From Moniliophthora roreri (Eukaryota > Basidiomycota > Agaricomycetes > Agaricales > Marasmiaceae): DNA of 64,000 bases. The notes under the pieces were generated by a model. That model worked only from the letters and a program-made list of their open reading frames with translations, did not search any database and had not been told where the DNA came from. The translations under genes were made by a program, and so were the position numbers. Where the stretch lies: positions 1-64,000 of the forward strand of contig LATX02000180.1 of assembly GCA_001466705.2 (NCBI GenBank), read 5' to 3'. Position 1 is the stretch's first letter, and every line of letters begins with the position of its first letter. Below are positions 11,051 to 23,040 of the stretch, piece after piece.

Positions 11051-13167
11051 TTTCAAACTTTGAACACTTTCTCAGTAACCAAAGGTTCTTTTGTGACCAC
11101 CTTTGTAGCAGAAAGACTTAAATTTGCTCCTATATGCCTTTTGGATGCTGGTTCAGATCAGTTTCCTGCCCACCCATGGTCCTCAGAGCTCACTCACAGG
11201 TATTTTAAAGCTGTATAGGACTGGGAGTTCTCCATAATGGGGTTACATTATATGCCTTCTTGAACCAACTTACAACCTGGATACACATACTATCCTTAGA
11301 TCTTAGCAGATATCAATCGCTAGAGATTTGCAGTTGCTTGCTTGGGCTTCTGTATCTAGAACATAATGTAGATGAACCTTGCAAACAACTTGAAACATTC
11401 TACTGAAGATTTTGGTATATTGTGCTTGCACTTTGCTGAACCTAGCTAATGTGAAGGGGGAAGAGGTCAAGCACTAGTCAGGCACTTGCTACTTAGCACC
11501 TTCCAAAAAGGTGATGTCATGTGAACTACCTTCTCCGACTCCTAGAGGAGGGTCTTGTCAGGGAGATCAGTTCAAATTACTGTATAGCTTCGGTGAAATC
11601 TGTAACAAGTGCAAATAAGAGGCTGTGCTATCCGCCCGAGGCCTGCATCTGAGTCGAACGATTTCAATCCAAGTTGCCATAAATAGTCATGTCAAAAGAA
11701 AAGCCAGTGCTAACATATGTGAAGAGCAGCATTCCAAATTTCTATTACATTGCTGTCCATCATACACCTCAAAAATGACCAGGAAGACCAAAATCCTGAT
11801 AGTGAAAGTGTCAGAACCCTTTTGACCACAATCACTGATATACCTGACCTCCAGCCGTCAGTCACTGGCGAAGGCCAAAATCTACCGTCTCCATACAAAT
11901 CCCGTTCCACTTCTCCTTCCAGACATCACCATGACATGGATTCCATGCCACTCACAGGATCATCGAATCAACACCACACACCTCCCCCAGTGCTCCGAAC
12001 CTCCGTAATATACATTATCTACTTTGTGGAAAACCCTGAAACAAATGAAACTATCCAAGGTCTATGAACCTGGTAAGTCATTATACAGTATCCCTTGACC
12101 TATCACTTACAAAACCACCAACAGGACCAGTGGAAACGGTTGCCTTCCTTTTAATGACCACAACCTTTTACCTGAAGGTTTTCAGGGTGTAGTAAAGATG
12201 CTCCAAAACACACTGTGGCAATGAAATATGATCACGAACTCAAACAATCTGGAATCTACGAGCTTCTTTGATTACCATGTAACAGAGATGGGACTGTTCA
12301 TTATATAGATGTCTACAGTACAAAGTATGTCATTTCCAATCCTCCAATACTGATGCTAACAGAATGACTTGATCACGGTCGGCCTGCGATATTGAGGCAG
12401 AAATGTGATGCGTTATACAGGACCATACAATGGTGCTGCAGAAATCTTAACAGTCTCAAATGAAGTGATGCATTGGAAATATACAATGACCTGGACAACA
12501 ACGACTTCTAAAACCCTAATGATACCCTTTCCTGTTTCTTGACTTCTTGCATCATGTACCGCGTTCATCTTCTTATCTGGGAACACTATCTCAGACAAAG
12601 CACATGGATGTCTTCACCTGCCCCCCCCCTTTTCCTCCTCTTGGACTATACAGGTCATCCAAGTTTCTCATGTATATAAAAAATGTCGCCACATAATATC
12701 AGCTTTCGTGTGCCACTTTCCTTAAACCTTAGACTGATAAGTGGAGCTTGAAGACGGGGTCAACTCCGTATCCTTGTATACGTCTCCCATCATAATCTTC
12801 TCCCACCGGAAAGATCAGATTGGAAAATGTTCTGTCAGTAATGAATAGAATGTTGGCATACATTGTCATGGTGCTGGAGAACTATGCAAATATTCATCTC
12901 TGATTATAGACGTCTATTTCATGCACGAATGAGAGTTGACACTGCAAAAACTTGGTTCATTTACGAACCAAAAAAAACAGTCTTAAAACGCTTCGCCTCG
13001 CTGCCGGTTGGCCTAGTTAGCGTCCAAGATAATTTAGTACAGAAAAAAGGGTGCTAAATGAACCATTTCTGCGCAGTGTCATGAGGAACATGGTGTTAGT
13101 CGGGATGTAAGTCGCGTCTCGCGAGAATGCGTGAGAAACACCTCAGGCGCCTGACCCCGTCCTCTTC
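11051..13167. other. Intergenic, no supported gene
   Basis: The left part is CpG-poor and probably continues the transposon; CpG returns after about 11.5 kb. A plus-strand frame at 11,750-12,067 (105 codons, Ser/Pro/His-rich) lacks family motifs or clear splice partners. A C-run lies near 12,623. The last few hundred bases are the upstream region of the poly(A) polymerase gene. Confidence 0.4.
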
Positions 13168-14542
13168 ATGTTCCCTCGTCGATTCCCTATCACACGATGT
13201 GAAATCCACAGAATTTGGCGAAGAAAATATACGCTCGACCCTCCATTCATTGTTTCAGTGCCATCCCATCAGTTAGAGGAACAAGAAAAACACAAAACCG
13301 ACACATTTCAACCAGCACCCATCTCCCAGGCTCCCTGGCACGCCAACATCAAACCATCCAGACTCGCTAGATGGTCCTCATACCTTCCCCATGAAAGATT
13401 ACATGCAGAGATTGTCGCTTTCCTCAATTGGGCCCGTCAGGACAGGCGCCGACGGAGCCAACTAACTCGAACTGTCGAAACAATTGAAGGATTCATCAAG
13501 TACAACGCTCGCGGCCTTCGTTTGACTAAAGAACAAGGGGCAGCAATATCTGTGGAATTGTATGGAAGTGCGGCAATGAACCTCCAGCTTCCAGGTGGGG
13601 ATTTCGATATCGGTGTTCATTTGCCCCCGGGTGTCGACAGGAATCGTTTCCTCAGTCGACTCTCGACGCTTCTCCGGCTAACCCATCTTGCCCAGCAGTC
13701 GTACTTTGTGAAGAATGCCAAAGTACCTGTTATCGACCTGCTCCTTCGGGACGGTACACATGTCGATATAACGGCCCTGTCAGAACCCAACTACCCAGCA
13801 ATGATCACCAAAAAAGTCACCGAGTTACTTGCGAAGGAGGAGTACAGGGCTGCGAAACCGCTGATTCTGGTGTTGAAGGCTTTATTGAAGGCTAAAGGAA
13901 AGGGTTTGAATTTGCCTAAGGCGGGTGGACTTGGCGGGTATGCGTTGGTAGTCATGGTTCTGTGGTTCTTGAAGGTGTGTGCTCATTATTTGTTTTCTGC
14001 TCCTTGGATATTATCAATGACGACTTGAATGAAAGAACCACCGCATGGTTTACTCTTCAATTTATCCTCTCCCCTCAATACCATTCAGTGTTACACGACG
14101 GCAGACACTAGGGGAACTGTTATCAGACTTTCTATGCTACTTTGGCTCAGTGTTCCCGTATGTCGAGTATGCGATCTCCCTTGAGGATGAATACCGGAAT
14201 GGGTTGGTTTCCAAAGACAAGGCGGTCGAGATCTCGCGGTCAAATAATATTGACATCCCAGAGGTCTACGACTTGCACAAATTCTTCGTGATGTGCCCCG
14301 TCATCGCAGGCAATAACCTCACCTACTCTACATGGCGCATCGACACAGTACGCAAGTTTTTCCGTGATGTACACGAGCAGATTGAAAAAGGCGCGGGGCT
14401 AGTAGATTTGGGTTTGGCAAAGGTGGAAGAGTGGGGGAAGCCGCAGGTAAAGGAGCAGCTGGAATTGGAGGCGGAGATAGGGGAAAAGAAAGCAGCTGTG
14501 GATGAGAGAAGTGAGTCTGGGCACCTGAAAAAAGACACGTAA
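13168..14542 (+). CDS. Non-canonical poly(A) RNA polymerase (TRF4/PAPD5-like nucleotidyltransferase)
   Basis: Two exons fit: 13,168-13,976 and 14,089-14,542, about 420 residues, with a donor around 13,975-13,977 and an acceptor at 14,087-14,088. The nucleotidyltransferase signature is complete. A YGSA helix-turn lies at residues 132-135, followed by GGDFDIGV with the Asp pair at 145 and 147. The third acidic strand is THVDIT (Asp 200). The central domain is KPLILVLKALLKAKG followed by GGLGGYALVVMVLWFL, and exon 2 gives the PAP-associated segment TLGELLSDFLCYFG. Family members add short A (or U) tails to nuclear RNAs, as in the TRAMP complex, or act in mitochondria. The Arg-rich N-terminus (MFPRRFPITR) could be a weak mitochondrial presequence, so location is open. 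The tail is Lys/Glu-rich. Confidence 0.85.
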
Positions 14543-14639
14543 ACCTCCTATGGCGTTACTCTACATGTGGATCTACGTGTGTAATACGCAACCAAGGACC
14601 CATCGGAAGCATCAGGCCTAATCCAAAACAGCACGGGTC

Positions 14640-14850
14640 TTGCAATAAATGTTTTCAAATCCAACTCGGGCATCTCATTAGCCTCTTCTTTTGCTTTACG
14701 CAATTTCTTGGTATTTAGGCTGCGGAGGATGAGTTGCCAGTCTCGCTAGAGTGGCAAAAATGGTCAAAAATCGCCTTAAAGGAATGAGAGAATGTACACA
14801 CTTTGCGTAATATGTCCTCTTGCTTCAGCTAGTGTGCTCCTCGGGTATCG
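14640..14850 (-). pseudogene. Decayed fragment of the 18.2-19.3 kb gene
   Basis: The bases from about 14,668 (cgggcatctcattagcctct) to 14,830 align with 18,398-18,630 in the same orientation. They cover exon 4, the following intron and the end of exon 3 of the unrecognised gene there. A central acidic stretch of about 60 bases is missing. Presence of intron sequence means a DNA-level duplication, not a processed copy. Nothing else is seen between 14,543 and 15,089. Confidence 0.75.
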
Positions 14851-15089
14851 ACGCCCGTTGTAAAGTGCTCACTGACTCCGCCTGCTGGAGAAGGAGGGAT
14901 AATATCTGGACACCGTGGTCAGAAAGGGAATCGTCGCTCCTGAGGCATAGACGACCACTCCACCTCTTATCCCGATTTCTCAGGGAACTCAGATGATGCA
15001 GCGTTCAGGGTCAGCGGCAGCCCGAGTACTCTGACAGCCACTCGCTTTCGTCCTTGTCTATGGTTGTGCAGTACGGGCGCTGCTGTATC

Positions 15090-17604
15090 TCAGCTATCAA
15101 AGAACAGATCCTTTCCGTTGCAAAACTCGCATGATTCCGCACTGCAGACTGTAATATCGGCCAGGACAGCAAATTGCTCTTGGCGTTTATCCAAGAGTGC
15201 CTTGAGACAGGCTACGTCCTCGCCCTGGTTATTTAGCACGGATCAATTCATCGTAAAAAGTCAGAGTGATACGTAGCGTACCTTGACCAGATCTTGTCTA
15301 GCCATCTCCGAAAGGCCGTCCTTGAGATTAGCAAGATATTCTTGATGGTTTGGGTGGGAGCTAAACGCATCGGACACCCTGTACAATACCTCGCCATTTG
15401 CTGTTGTGACGTGGGCTGTAACCCAAGTACTGGGAAGGGTCGCCGCTGTATCAGAGCTGCTAGGGAGTAATAATGGGAAAACCGTTCGATGATGGAAGTG
15501 ATAAAAAGATATAAGAAGTCGAAACTCCGCGATGTCTCCGAGATAGACTAGAGACTTTTCTAGCTGGGAAGTCATCTGGATCGCAATGCGTCTCGTAGTC
15601 ATTGGTCCAAAGGTGATATCAAACCCAAAAAAGAACGACTCTAACTTGGTAGTGAACGTTTGAGTAGCTTCTATTCTGAGAGACTGATTCGTTCATCAGG
15701 TAATGATGATAGCAGTATGGGGTGGGTGTACCGACCTTTGACCAAGATATGCCATCCTTCCACAGGCATAGCCAGGGTAATTCAAGGATGAGATTAGATA
15801 GTAGAATGGCGGCAACGGGGTAAGGATCGAATCTGTTTAATTCAGCAATTAAATCGGCACTTGGCGATTCGACTTCGACACAGTAGTCTATCCAGTGTCC
15901 ACAGGCAAAGTGGGTCAGATCATCTACCGAACCAAGTTTTTGTTGCCAAATGACGAGCGCCGCATCGAACGAATAGGCTGATGGTTGATACGGAGGGTAA
16001 AACGTGGTGAAGGCGGCAAGCTTGCGAAGCAAGAGCACCGCTAGAAGGTCTTTGTACTCTGCTTGGGGCATCTCCGGGGTGTGATGCTCTCTTGAGCGAG
16101 TACTGTCCAAGAGGAACTCGGTGAAAGAGACGTGTAGGATGTACATATCAGAACCCTCATCCTCAGGAACATATATCACAGAGTGGAGCCTAGACAAGAG
16201 TGTCTCGACTTCACCCGTCCTGAGCTTCAGGAGGCTGGCAATGATTGGCGTCGAACGCCAGCGAATTGTTGAAACATCTTCAGTGTCTTCAGGATGAGGG
16301 GTGACAAGTAGTCTTAGGATCGGCCGGACTCTACCCCAATTACGACACACGGACAGAATCTGTCGATACAACAGATCCAAGTCAGGATAAGGAGAATCCG
16401 GATTGTCACTAGCTTGTGCCATCAGGATCGTTTTTAAGCGATCCTGAGGTAGATGGTCTCGAGTATCGATGTACTTGATGACGGTGACTGCGAAGAGGAA
16501 TTGTCCACTGGCTCTCCGAACGAGATCCCGAATGGCATCTCTACTAGGCCATGATGGGCCCTCATCACGTAGAGCAGCACGATGCTTCTTTCGGAGAAGG
16601 GAGAACTGCCCAGAGAGATATCTCTCAATATCGCAATCCGATTCGGATAAGTGTCCCAAAAAGCGAATTGTTTCATCTGAGATTGGAAGGCATTCGAGGA
16701 TCGACACAAAGTTTGTACTGTCAAAACCATGACGGATCTGTGGTTCCGGACGACTGAGAATTAGGAATATGAAGGACATGGGTACCGAAAAGAGAATTGC
16801 ATGGCCAATGATGTCTAAGAGTCCCTGCTGGGAGGATGGATCGATGCATTCGTCGAGTCCGTCGACTACGATGAGATTCGGTAATTGTCGTTGCTGGTCC
16901 AACTCCAGCTTTGAATATGGTTCAAGTAGCAGTTTACGAAACTGATTTTCGGATGAGGTGAGGAAGATGTTGGGGTTTAAGCGAATGGCTTCGATGACCA
17001 ATGGACCAATGACGTTTCTAAGAGTATCAAATGTGCAGAGTTGGTACGCGACCGTAGCAACGAAAGGATCCAACTTGTCGCAGGTCGAATCGTTCCGCGA
17101 AAAGAAAAAAGCTGCAGCCAGTCGGCTGCTGGCGTAATCCTCCGATAATTTCTGGGCGATGGCGGTTTTCCCAACTCCCGCAGAGCCGTAGACCCAGTAG
17201 ACTTTAGTAGTTCTCGTGTCATCCTCGATCCACCGACTCAAGGTATCGAGAGTGTTCGTACGAGTCCCTGGATAACAATTCGGTGGGGGGAAACGTTTTC
17301 CTGAATTGCATGTTGCATTCATAGCAGCGTGCGCTGCAAGTTTTTCCAGCGTGACATCTACAGCAGGTGAATGAAGTGGTCAAACCCCAAATGACGAAGA
17401 CATACCCGGACTACCGAAATAATTAGTTGTATTCGTATTCATCTGTTCTCCATGTACCAGATTATAAGCTCCACCATGAATGCTGACGCTGCTCGCGCCA
17501 TTGACGGCCATAATAGGGAGACAAGTAGCGCTAGTGGAGGTGAAGGAACGAAGTCGGGTCGCGTTGGGTTGCTGGCTTGATTCATTGATTCCCAGGCCCG
17601 ACAT
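15090..17604 (-). CDS. NACHT-domain NLR-type protein
   Basis: Four exons close in frame (17,604-17,406; 17,357-15,736; 15,644-15,282; 15,224-15,090), giving 772 residues. The N-terminus is short and carries SVSIHGGAYNLVHGEQ. A linker with FNSGERF-like NSGKRF and CYPGTR precedes NACHT. Walker A is GSAGVGKT (124-131) and Walker B is LIVVDGLDEC (about 228-237); a sensor-like ILSRPEP follows. A helical winged region contains HVSFTEFLLD. No WD, ankyrin or TPR repeats are seen after it, only a C-terminal tail with CSAESCEFC. Such STAND ATPases act in fungal non-self recognition and regulated cell death. A short frame starting 18 bases upstream (17,622) is an alternative start. The gene lies between a relic and the full copy of its downstream neighbour. 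Confidence 0.88.
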
Positions 17605-18162
17605 TGTTGCCAATGAATACACCCTAGTCTCGCATCCTATCCCTGAAATGCGATGAGTCCAACGGAGAGAAGATCGATCAAAAGATATCTGCCCAAAAGC
17701 TTGAAAATCTTGTGAAAATCTCCAGATTTTGGAGAAGCCAGGGCGAGAAGGACCGCTTTGGACAGTGTTGCCGCCTGTGCACCGAGTTGCTTGTTAATAT
17801 AGGAAAGCTGAAAGGAGGCTTTTAATTATACATTACCGTTCCTATTGCAGGGCAAGGTGATTTGCAATCTAGAACCGTTAGCGGTGGTCGGAAAACTCGT
17901 TGAACCAGATATTGATAGCCAGATTCACGCGTTGGAGCAGGTTGCTACCAGTAAACCAAGGTTTCTGAAAGGCTCCTGCCACGCCCGGATGTACATATCG
18001 AATTTCTCGAACCTCTTGATTTGTTTTGTATCATTATAATAAATGATTATATATTGCATCGACATGTAACGCATATTAGGGTACAACAACAGCTCGTATT
18101 CTTCGTACGCTTCGTAGATCTGGGTATCAGCGAATGCAAGTTCTTTCCGACAAATGAATTAA
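17605..18162. other. Upstream region of the NLR gene
   Basis: No coding region is supported. It should contain the NLR promoter and the 3' end of the next minus-strand gene. Confidence 0.45.
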
Positions 18163-19326
18163 TCAGTCATCCTTCGGAGGTGTCTCCGACGGAGGGGAAA
18201 CAGCATCCTGCAGTGTTGGGACGACCTCGGCACCTTTGAATTTCTCTTTCTCTTTCTCTTTCTCCTTCTCTTTCTCCTTTCTCGCTCCTTTCTTGGGACT
18301 ATTGAGGAACCGACTCTTCGACCATTTACCCTGTATTCATTACTCGCGTTAGTGCCTCCGGAGCAGGAGAGCCAAAAAAGAAGCAACTCACATTTCGCTC
18401 GGGCATCTCATTAGCCTCTTCACCATCAGGTACCTCGACCTCTTCACCATCACCTTCTGCTTGTATATCTGCCTCTTCTTTGATTTTACGCGATTTTTTG
18501 GTGGTCAGGCGGCGTAAAATGGGCTGCCAACCTCGCTGGAGTGATTTTTACAGTTAGGCCATGTCACGGAGAAGGAAATGTACACGTACTTCGCGTAAGA
18601 TATCTTCTTCTCTCTTCTCAGCTTCAGGCGGCGGTGTTCGTGGTACGTCATCTTCAGAAGGCGTGACGGGTGCTGAAGACGTCGCCGAGCTTGCGGGGGC
18701 TCCATTCGACTTGAAGAATCCAAAGAACCCGCTTCCGTGGGTTGGCGGAGGTTTCAGGGAGTCGTTGGTTTCCTAAAAGCACTGAATGCGGATGCAAGAG
18801 CCAAATGGGACCGAACGCACCTGTTTATCTTCAGATACATCATCCGCCGTAGCACCATCTGCTGCGTGACCATTCGCCATTCCTCCCAAACCATGAGCCC
18901 TAAACCATTCCCTCGCCTTCTCTGGACTGAATCCTTCTCTAACAGCGGAATCCAACGGAGCCTTGCCATCTCTCACATCGATAGTCGTGATAGTTCCATT
19001 ATTCATGCGGTCTTCGAAGTACGACTTGAGAAGAATCGATTGCAGACTGCCATCTTCCTTCCATGGGCGAACCTTGACAAATGTACCGGAACCAGCAGGC
19101 TCCTCGACAAATATCCGTAGGGTATAGCGAACTTTGATGGTCTGGAGTTCGAGAACGGACTCTAGGGTCGAATAGTCCATCTTTGCAACTTGTGAAGGGG
19201 ATAGTGTAAAATTTCGTGTCCATCCGTTGCGTCTGTTCCGTGAAGTTAGCCTCGAACTGTCAAGAATTAGAAGACGCACATTGCCACGAAATTGAGATTT
19301 CCTTCGACATGCCCGGGGAGAGTCAT
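18163..19326 (-). CDS. Unrecognised protein with Lys/Glu-repeat tail
   Basis: Five exons fit (19,326-19,280; 19,232-18,821; 18,772-18,590; 18,535-18,392; 18,330-18,163) and sum to 954 bases, a 317-residue protein. I chose the start MTLPGHVEGN because it splices in phase. The N-terminal half looks folded, with a beta-rich RYTLRIFVEEPAGSG segment, then TTIDVRDGKAPLD and EKAREWFRAHGLGG. The second half is polar and acidic. The C-terminus holds about six KE dipeptides from a ctttct microsatellite and ends PPSETPPKDD. I considered an Hsp90 co-chaperone and found no support. Function is unknown. The in-phase exons and the duplicated relic upstream suggest a genuine gene. Confidence 0.7.
18238..18292. 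repeat. ctttct/tctccttt microsatellite inside an exon
   Basis: A pyrimidine tandem repeat of six-base units that encodes the KEKEKE stretch of the minus-strand gene. Length variation would change the protein in steps of two residues. Confidence 0.75.
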
Positions 19327-21447
19327 GGTGGTTTGAGGGTATGATACTAATTGAAATTTCCGCCCTGCATAACTGGGGTTTTAAACTTTGGAGATCATAT
19401 GGTTTCCATGGCATCTGTGTGCTTCAGAAATCAATTCAGAGTACCGTTTCACCGTGACTGTCAGGGTTTTGAGTCGGATCGCCATGTAACCATATGAAGG
19501 CGATACCGGCAAGTCTGGGAACTTGGTAGGGATAAGGTGGATGAAGGTGAATCGGCAAGAATTTGCAACCTGATTGACAATACTGAATTTCTGGAGGAAA
19601 ATCGAAGGAAACAAGAGGCGCGCTCACCTGATAGCCGAGATAAACAGAAAGTTGAGATAGATCACCCTGAATGTCGGGCAGAATGAAGTGTGGACGAACG
19701 TCCTAGGCAAGTAGCGAGCAAGTAGTGGACTCAGTTGGGACTCGGTCGGGTGCTCGAGTCTCATATTCAAATGGAAAAGAGATTAGGCGCCCGAGTCAGC
19801 CCGCGCTCTCAGCCAGGTACCAGCGCCACTACACACTTACCAGACAAACAACGTTGAACCACCTTTGACGGCCAGCCCAAAATGGAGGTGATAAGACACT
19901 AGCTCTTGATATGAATAGAGCTACGCTAACGAATCCTTCATGCCAAATCACGAATCTCATCCCAATTTGACACGTCAGTACGCTTGGCCGAACACTCTGG
20001 GTGGTGACGCAGATTAAGTTATCTCATACTCATAGGATACCACTATTGGCTTGGGATAAACGCTGGAAATGGGAATGAGGCTACCACCGTCGAGAACCAG
20101 TGCGTTTTCTGTTGTTGTGCTTGGCCTAGCTGACACTTGACTTGATTAGCTTCTACAAGTATGTCCTTCAGATACCCTCACCCACAAGAACTCACGTCCG
20201 TCGCCTGTTCAATAGGACCTCCGGACGAGCACCTCACGTACGTGTCGTCTAACACTCTTCGAAGGTATATTTCGCTGACGAAAATAGATCGGAGGAGACG
20301 GCACCCGGACGATTCACCTTTACAATAATGTACGCGTCTCTCTCAGCACATGAGGCGTTTTATTGACACCTTTGCATCAAAACAGCTCTGAGATATGTTT
20401 CTTTGATACCGGCGCTCGTTGTCTCTGAAGCGTTCCCTACAATCAGAGGATGTCAAGGGTCATGCCATCGACGCAGGCGTAAGTGCTCGGATGCTCACTG
20501 AAGAAAATGTCTTCAGATCGGTGAGCACGCCTTGCCTCTGCTTTCGGCTTATATTCATTCTTCAGCTCTGACCCACAGGTACTGACACCGGTCCAAGCAG
20601 CTGACGACCTGACATATCTCCCGCGGAATGCTGATCAGGCTAGCGCATGTGCATCGGGGTTGGGACGACATTGTGTGTCAAATGTGTTGTGGGTAGCTGT
20701 ATTCTACCTCCTCATACACGAATAGCACTGACTCATCGACGGATCTGGGGACTGACACGGGTGCTCCGAGCTCCTTTACCACTGTGAGTATTTGCTCGTT
20801 TCTTCTCATTCCAAAGAGCATGTTCACGGACGAATGAAATAGGCTGGGTTCGTCAGTGTAGAAATTGCTGCAGTGGCGGACGTGGAGAATAATGCTGGCA
20901 CTGGAGTGGTCAATTGATGGAAATAGTAAGAGAAAATGCGTGTCACGGGAAAGATAGGCGCACATATCCTGATATCAGTGCTGTCTGGACTCTTTTCCTT
21001 CCCAGTTTACACAAGCTCCGTGCCTTACATAGGGATGCAGAAAAACGTCGTATAGAGCAAAGATAATACACCTTTTTTACACCCTCCTATTTTCCGAGTT
21101 CCTGCTCGTAAGACGCGTATGATAGCAAGACGTGTAGAACTAGCTAGGTCGGAACTTTCGCTAATCCTGATTGCGCTCATTAGCGCGCTTGCGAAACTCT
21201 CCTTTTCTTGACTTTCGTCCCTCGATTCTGAAAACAGGTCAGGTCGCTCAACTATCCTTCCTCGTCGTGGTGCTGAATAATCAATATTACCAGTTCAGGT
21301 CGATAAAATCCCGACACCCTGACGCCAACGCCAACCCAGTCTCTCCATCAACCACGTATTGTGCCACGGCATCGAGTGCGTTTCTGCTGTGTAGACAATG
21401 TACTAAGACTCATGGTTTTATAGCTACGGCATCTACAGTCGCGACTC
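19327..21447. other. Long intergenic region with possible gene debris
   Basis: 19,327-19,640 is the 5' side of the minus-strand gene. Around 20,040-20,440 the plus strand shows several short in-phase peptide pieces between splice-like sites (see findings), without a clear start. A minus-strand frame at 20,678-20,965 (95 codons) has no recognised motif. The last 300 bases precede an F-box gene. Confidence 0.4.
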
Positions 21448-23040
21448 ATGAACTCAAATCCATCTTCACCCCCAAAATCCACACTCTCCAGCCGATCTTT
21501 GGCCATGAAGAGGCTATTTCGTATCACGGTCTCTTCCTCAGAGAGAGATGTCCTTGTGCAATTCCTGAAAGATGCCGAGACAGAAACCAGAGGGTACGAA
21601 ACCGAAATCAACAAACTCAAGGCGGCCGTCGTATCGCTAGAAAACAAACGAGATAGGCTGAAGAAGACAATGGCGAAACATCGGTCATTATTATCAGCCA
21701 TACACAAGCTGCCACCAGAAATTCTACGAGAGATCTTCGCCTTCTTCTGTGAAGAGAACCTATTGGAACTATCTTCTACATCCAGTGCACTTTTCTTGTC
21801 ACAGGTGTGCGGACGCTGGCGGGAAATTGCTCTATCTATGCCATCGTTATGGTCATCTGTATCAATCAATCTAGGGGATTGGAAGAGCGACGATTGTCAT
21901 CGTTTAAGAACAGTGACTCAGCTTTTTATGGGCCGTTCCAAAACATCGCCTCTCAGTCTTGCGATAGATTTCGACTGTCAAGAGGGCCTCGAGGACGAAG
22001 CTGTTCCCGTCTTGGATACTCTTGTCGCCCACTCTAGCCGCTGGCAGAGGGTGGCTCTCCAGGGGGTTCGAGGAGCTCTTCGACATCCAGTCTTTGCTCC
22101 CATCAAAGGAGTACTGCCCATACTCACGCATTTGGAGTTAACTGGTGGTACGGAGGATAAGAACTTCGAGCATTCCTCTGATTTATTCAGCGTCTGCCCG
22201 TCGCTGACCTCATTGATCATAGAACCCAGTTGCCCTGTCGGTTTGAACTGGGACATTCCCTGGCAGCAGATCCGAAACCTGGAACTGCAAAGTGCCTTCA
22301 GTAACGGGTTGTCCTTCATCCATTGCTGTCATAACATCCGGGAGCTCAATACTACGTACATTGGTGGAAGGACGTATAATGATGACCACTGCATACTATC
22401 TTCGACCACAAAGTTAACAATCATGGCCTCAGGACAAGGCGAAGTGTCCTCGGTGCTACACAATTGTACCCTTCCCCAACTCGCGTCAATGGAGATACGG
22501 GGCGGGAAGCCACAACCGCTACAGAGTTGGAAAATTTGGGCTGCAAAGCCCCTCTCAGATTTCCTCCTTCGGTCGTCTTGTCATCTGACCTCGCTCGCCT
22601 TTGAATGGGTCCCATTGTCGGATGAACAAGCGATTGATCTCCTGTACTCAATACCCTCACTTGAAACACTTCAAATCATGGAATATCGGTCTACTGACGA
22701 TCAAGCACAAAATCGAATCGTAACACCTACGTTCCTTAAAGAGCTGTGGGTAGGTAACGATTGGGCCGTCACACCTCTACTTCCCAAACTACACAGTCTT
22801 AAATTGGATGTTCATGGCTTGTCATTCGATGATAAAGCCCTGGTCCGAGCGGTAACGTCTAGGTGGCTCCCGGATCCAGAGTGTGCCTCAGAGGGCGGCA
22901 TCGACTGCATTCGATCGGTTGATGTCGTCTTCCTCGAAGATGGAGAGCATGTGGAGAGATTACATGCTTCGTTGAGATGGATGGGTGATGCAGGAGCACA
23001 GGTCAGGATTGTAGCACGTCTGCCCGGGGAGGATGAATGA
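21448..23040 (+). CDS. Coiled-coil F-box protein, intact
   Basis: A single open frame of 530 residues. The order is that of the large agaricomycete F-box family. MKRLFRITVSSSERD comes first, then a coiled coil (about 45-75, INKLKAAVVSLENKRDRLKK), then the F-box HKLPPEILREIFAFFCEENL (about 88-107). VCGRWREIALSMPSLW follows, and then a long LRR-like region. The end carries the family signature WMGDAGAQVRI. F-box proteins bind Skp1 and pick substrates for Cullin-RING ubiquitin ligases; the leucine-rich part is the presumed bait surface. Targets are unknown. It has no introns, as in the intact paralogues at 30.3 and 38.2 kb. Confidence 0.85.
   Translation: MNSNPSSPPKSTLSSRSLAMKRLFRITVSSSERDVLVQFLKDAETETRGYETEINKLKAAVVSLENKRDRLKKTMAKHRSLLSAIHKLPPEILREIFAFFCEENLLELSSTSSALFLSQVCGRWREIALSMPSLWSSVSINLGDWKSDDCHRLRTVTQLFMGRSKTSPLSLAIDFDCQEGLEDEAVPVLDTLVAHSSRWQRVALQGVRGALRHPVFAPIKGVLPILTHLELTGGTEDKNFEHSSDLFSVCPSLTSLIIEPSCPVGLNWDIPWQQIRNLELQSAFSNGLSFIHCCHNIRELNTTYIGGRTYNDDHCILSSTTKLTIMASGQGEVSSVLHNCTLPQLASMEIRGGKPQPLQSWKIWAAKPLSDFLLRSSCHLTSLAFEWVPLSDEQAIDLLYSIPSLETLQIMEYRSTDDQAQNRIVTPTFLKELWVGNDWAVTPLLPKLHSLKLDVHGLSFDDKALVRAVTSRWLPDPECASEGGIDCIRSVDVVFLEDGEHVERLHASLRWMGDAGAQVRIVARLPGEDE

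Noticed and set aside
18163..19326. Hsp90 co-chaperone (AHA1-like) identity
   Set aside because: None of the characteristic segments is present; left unnamed.
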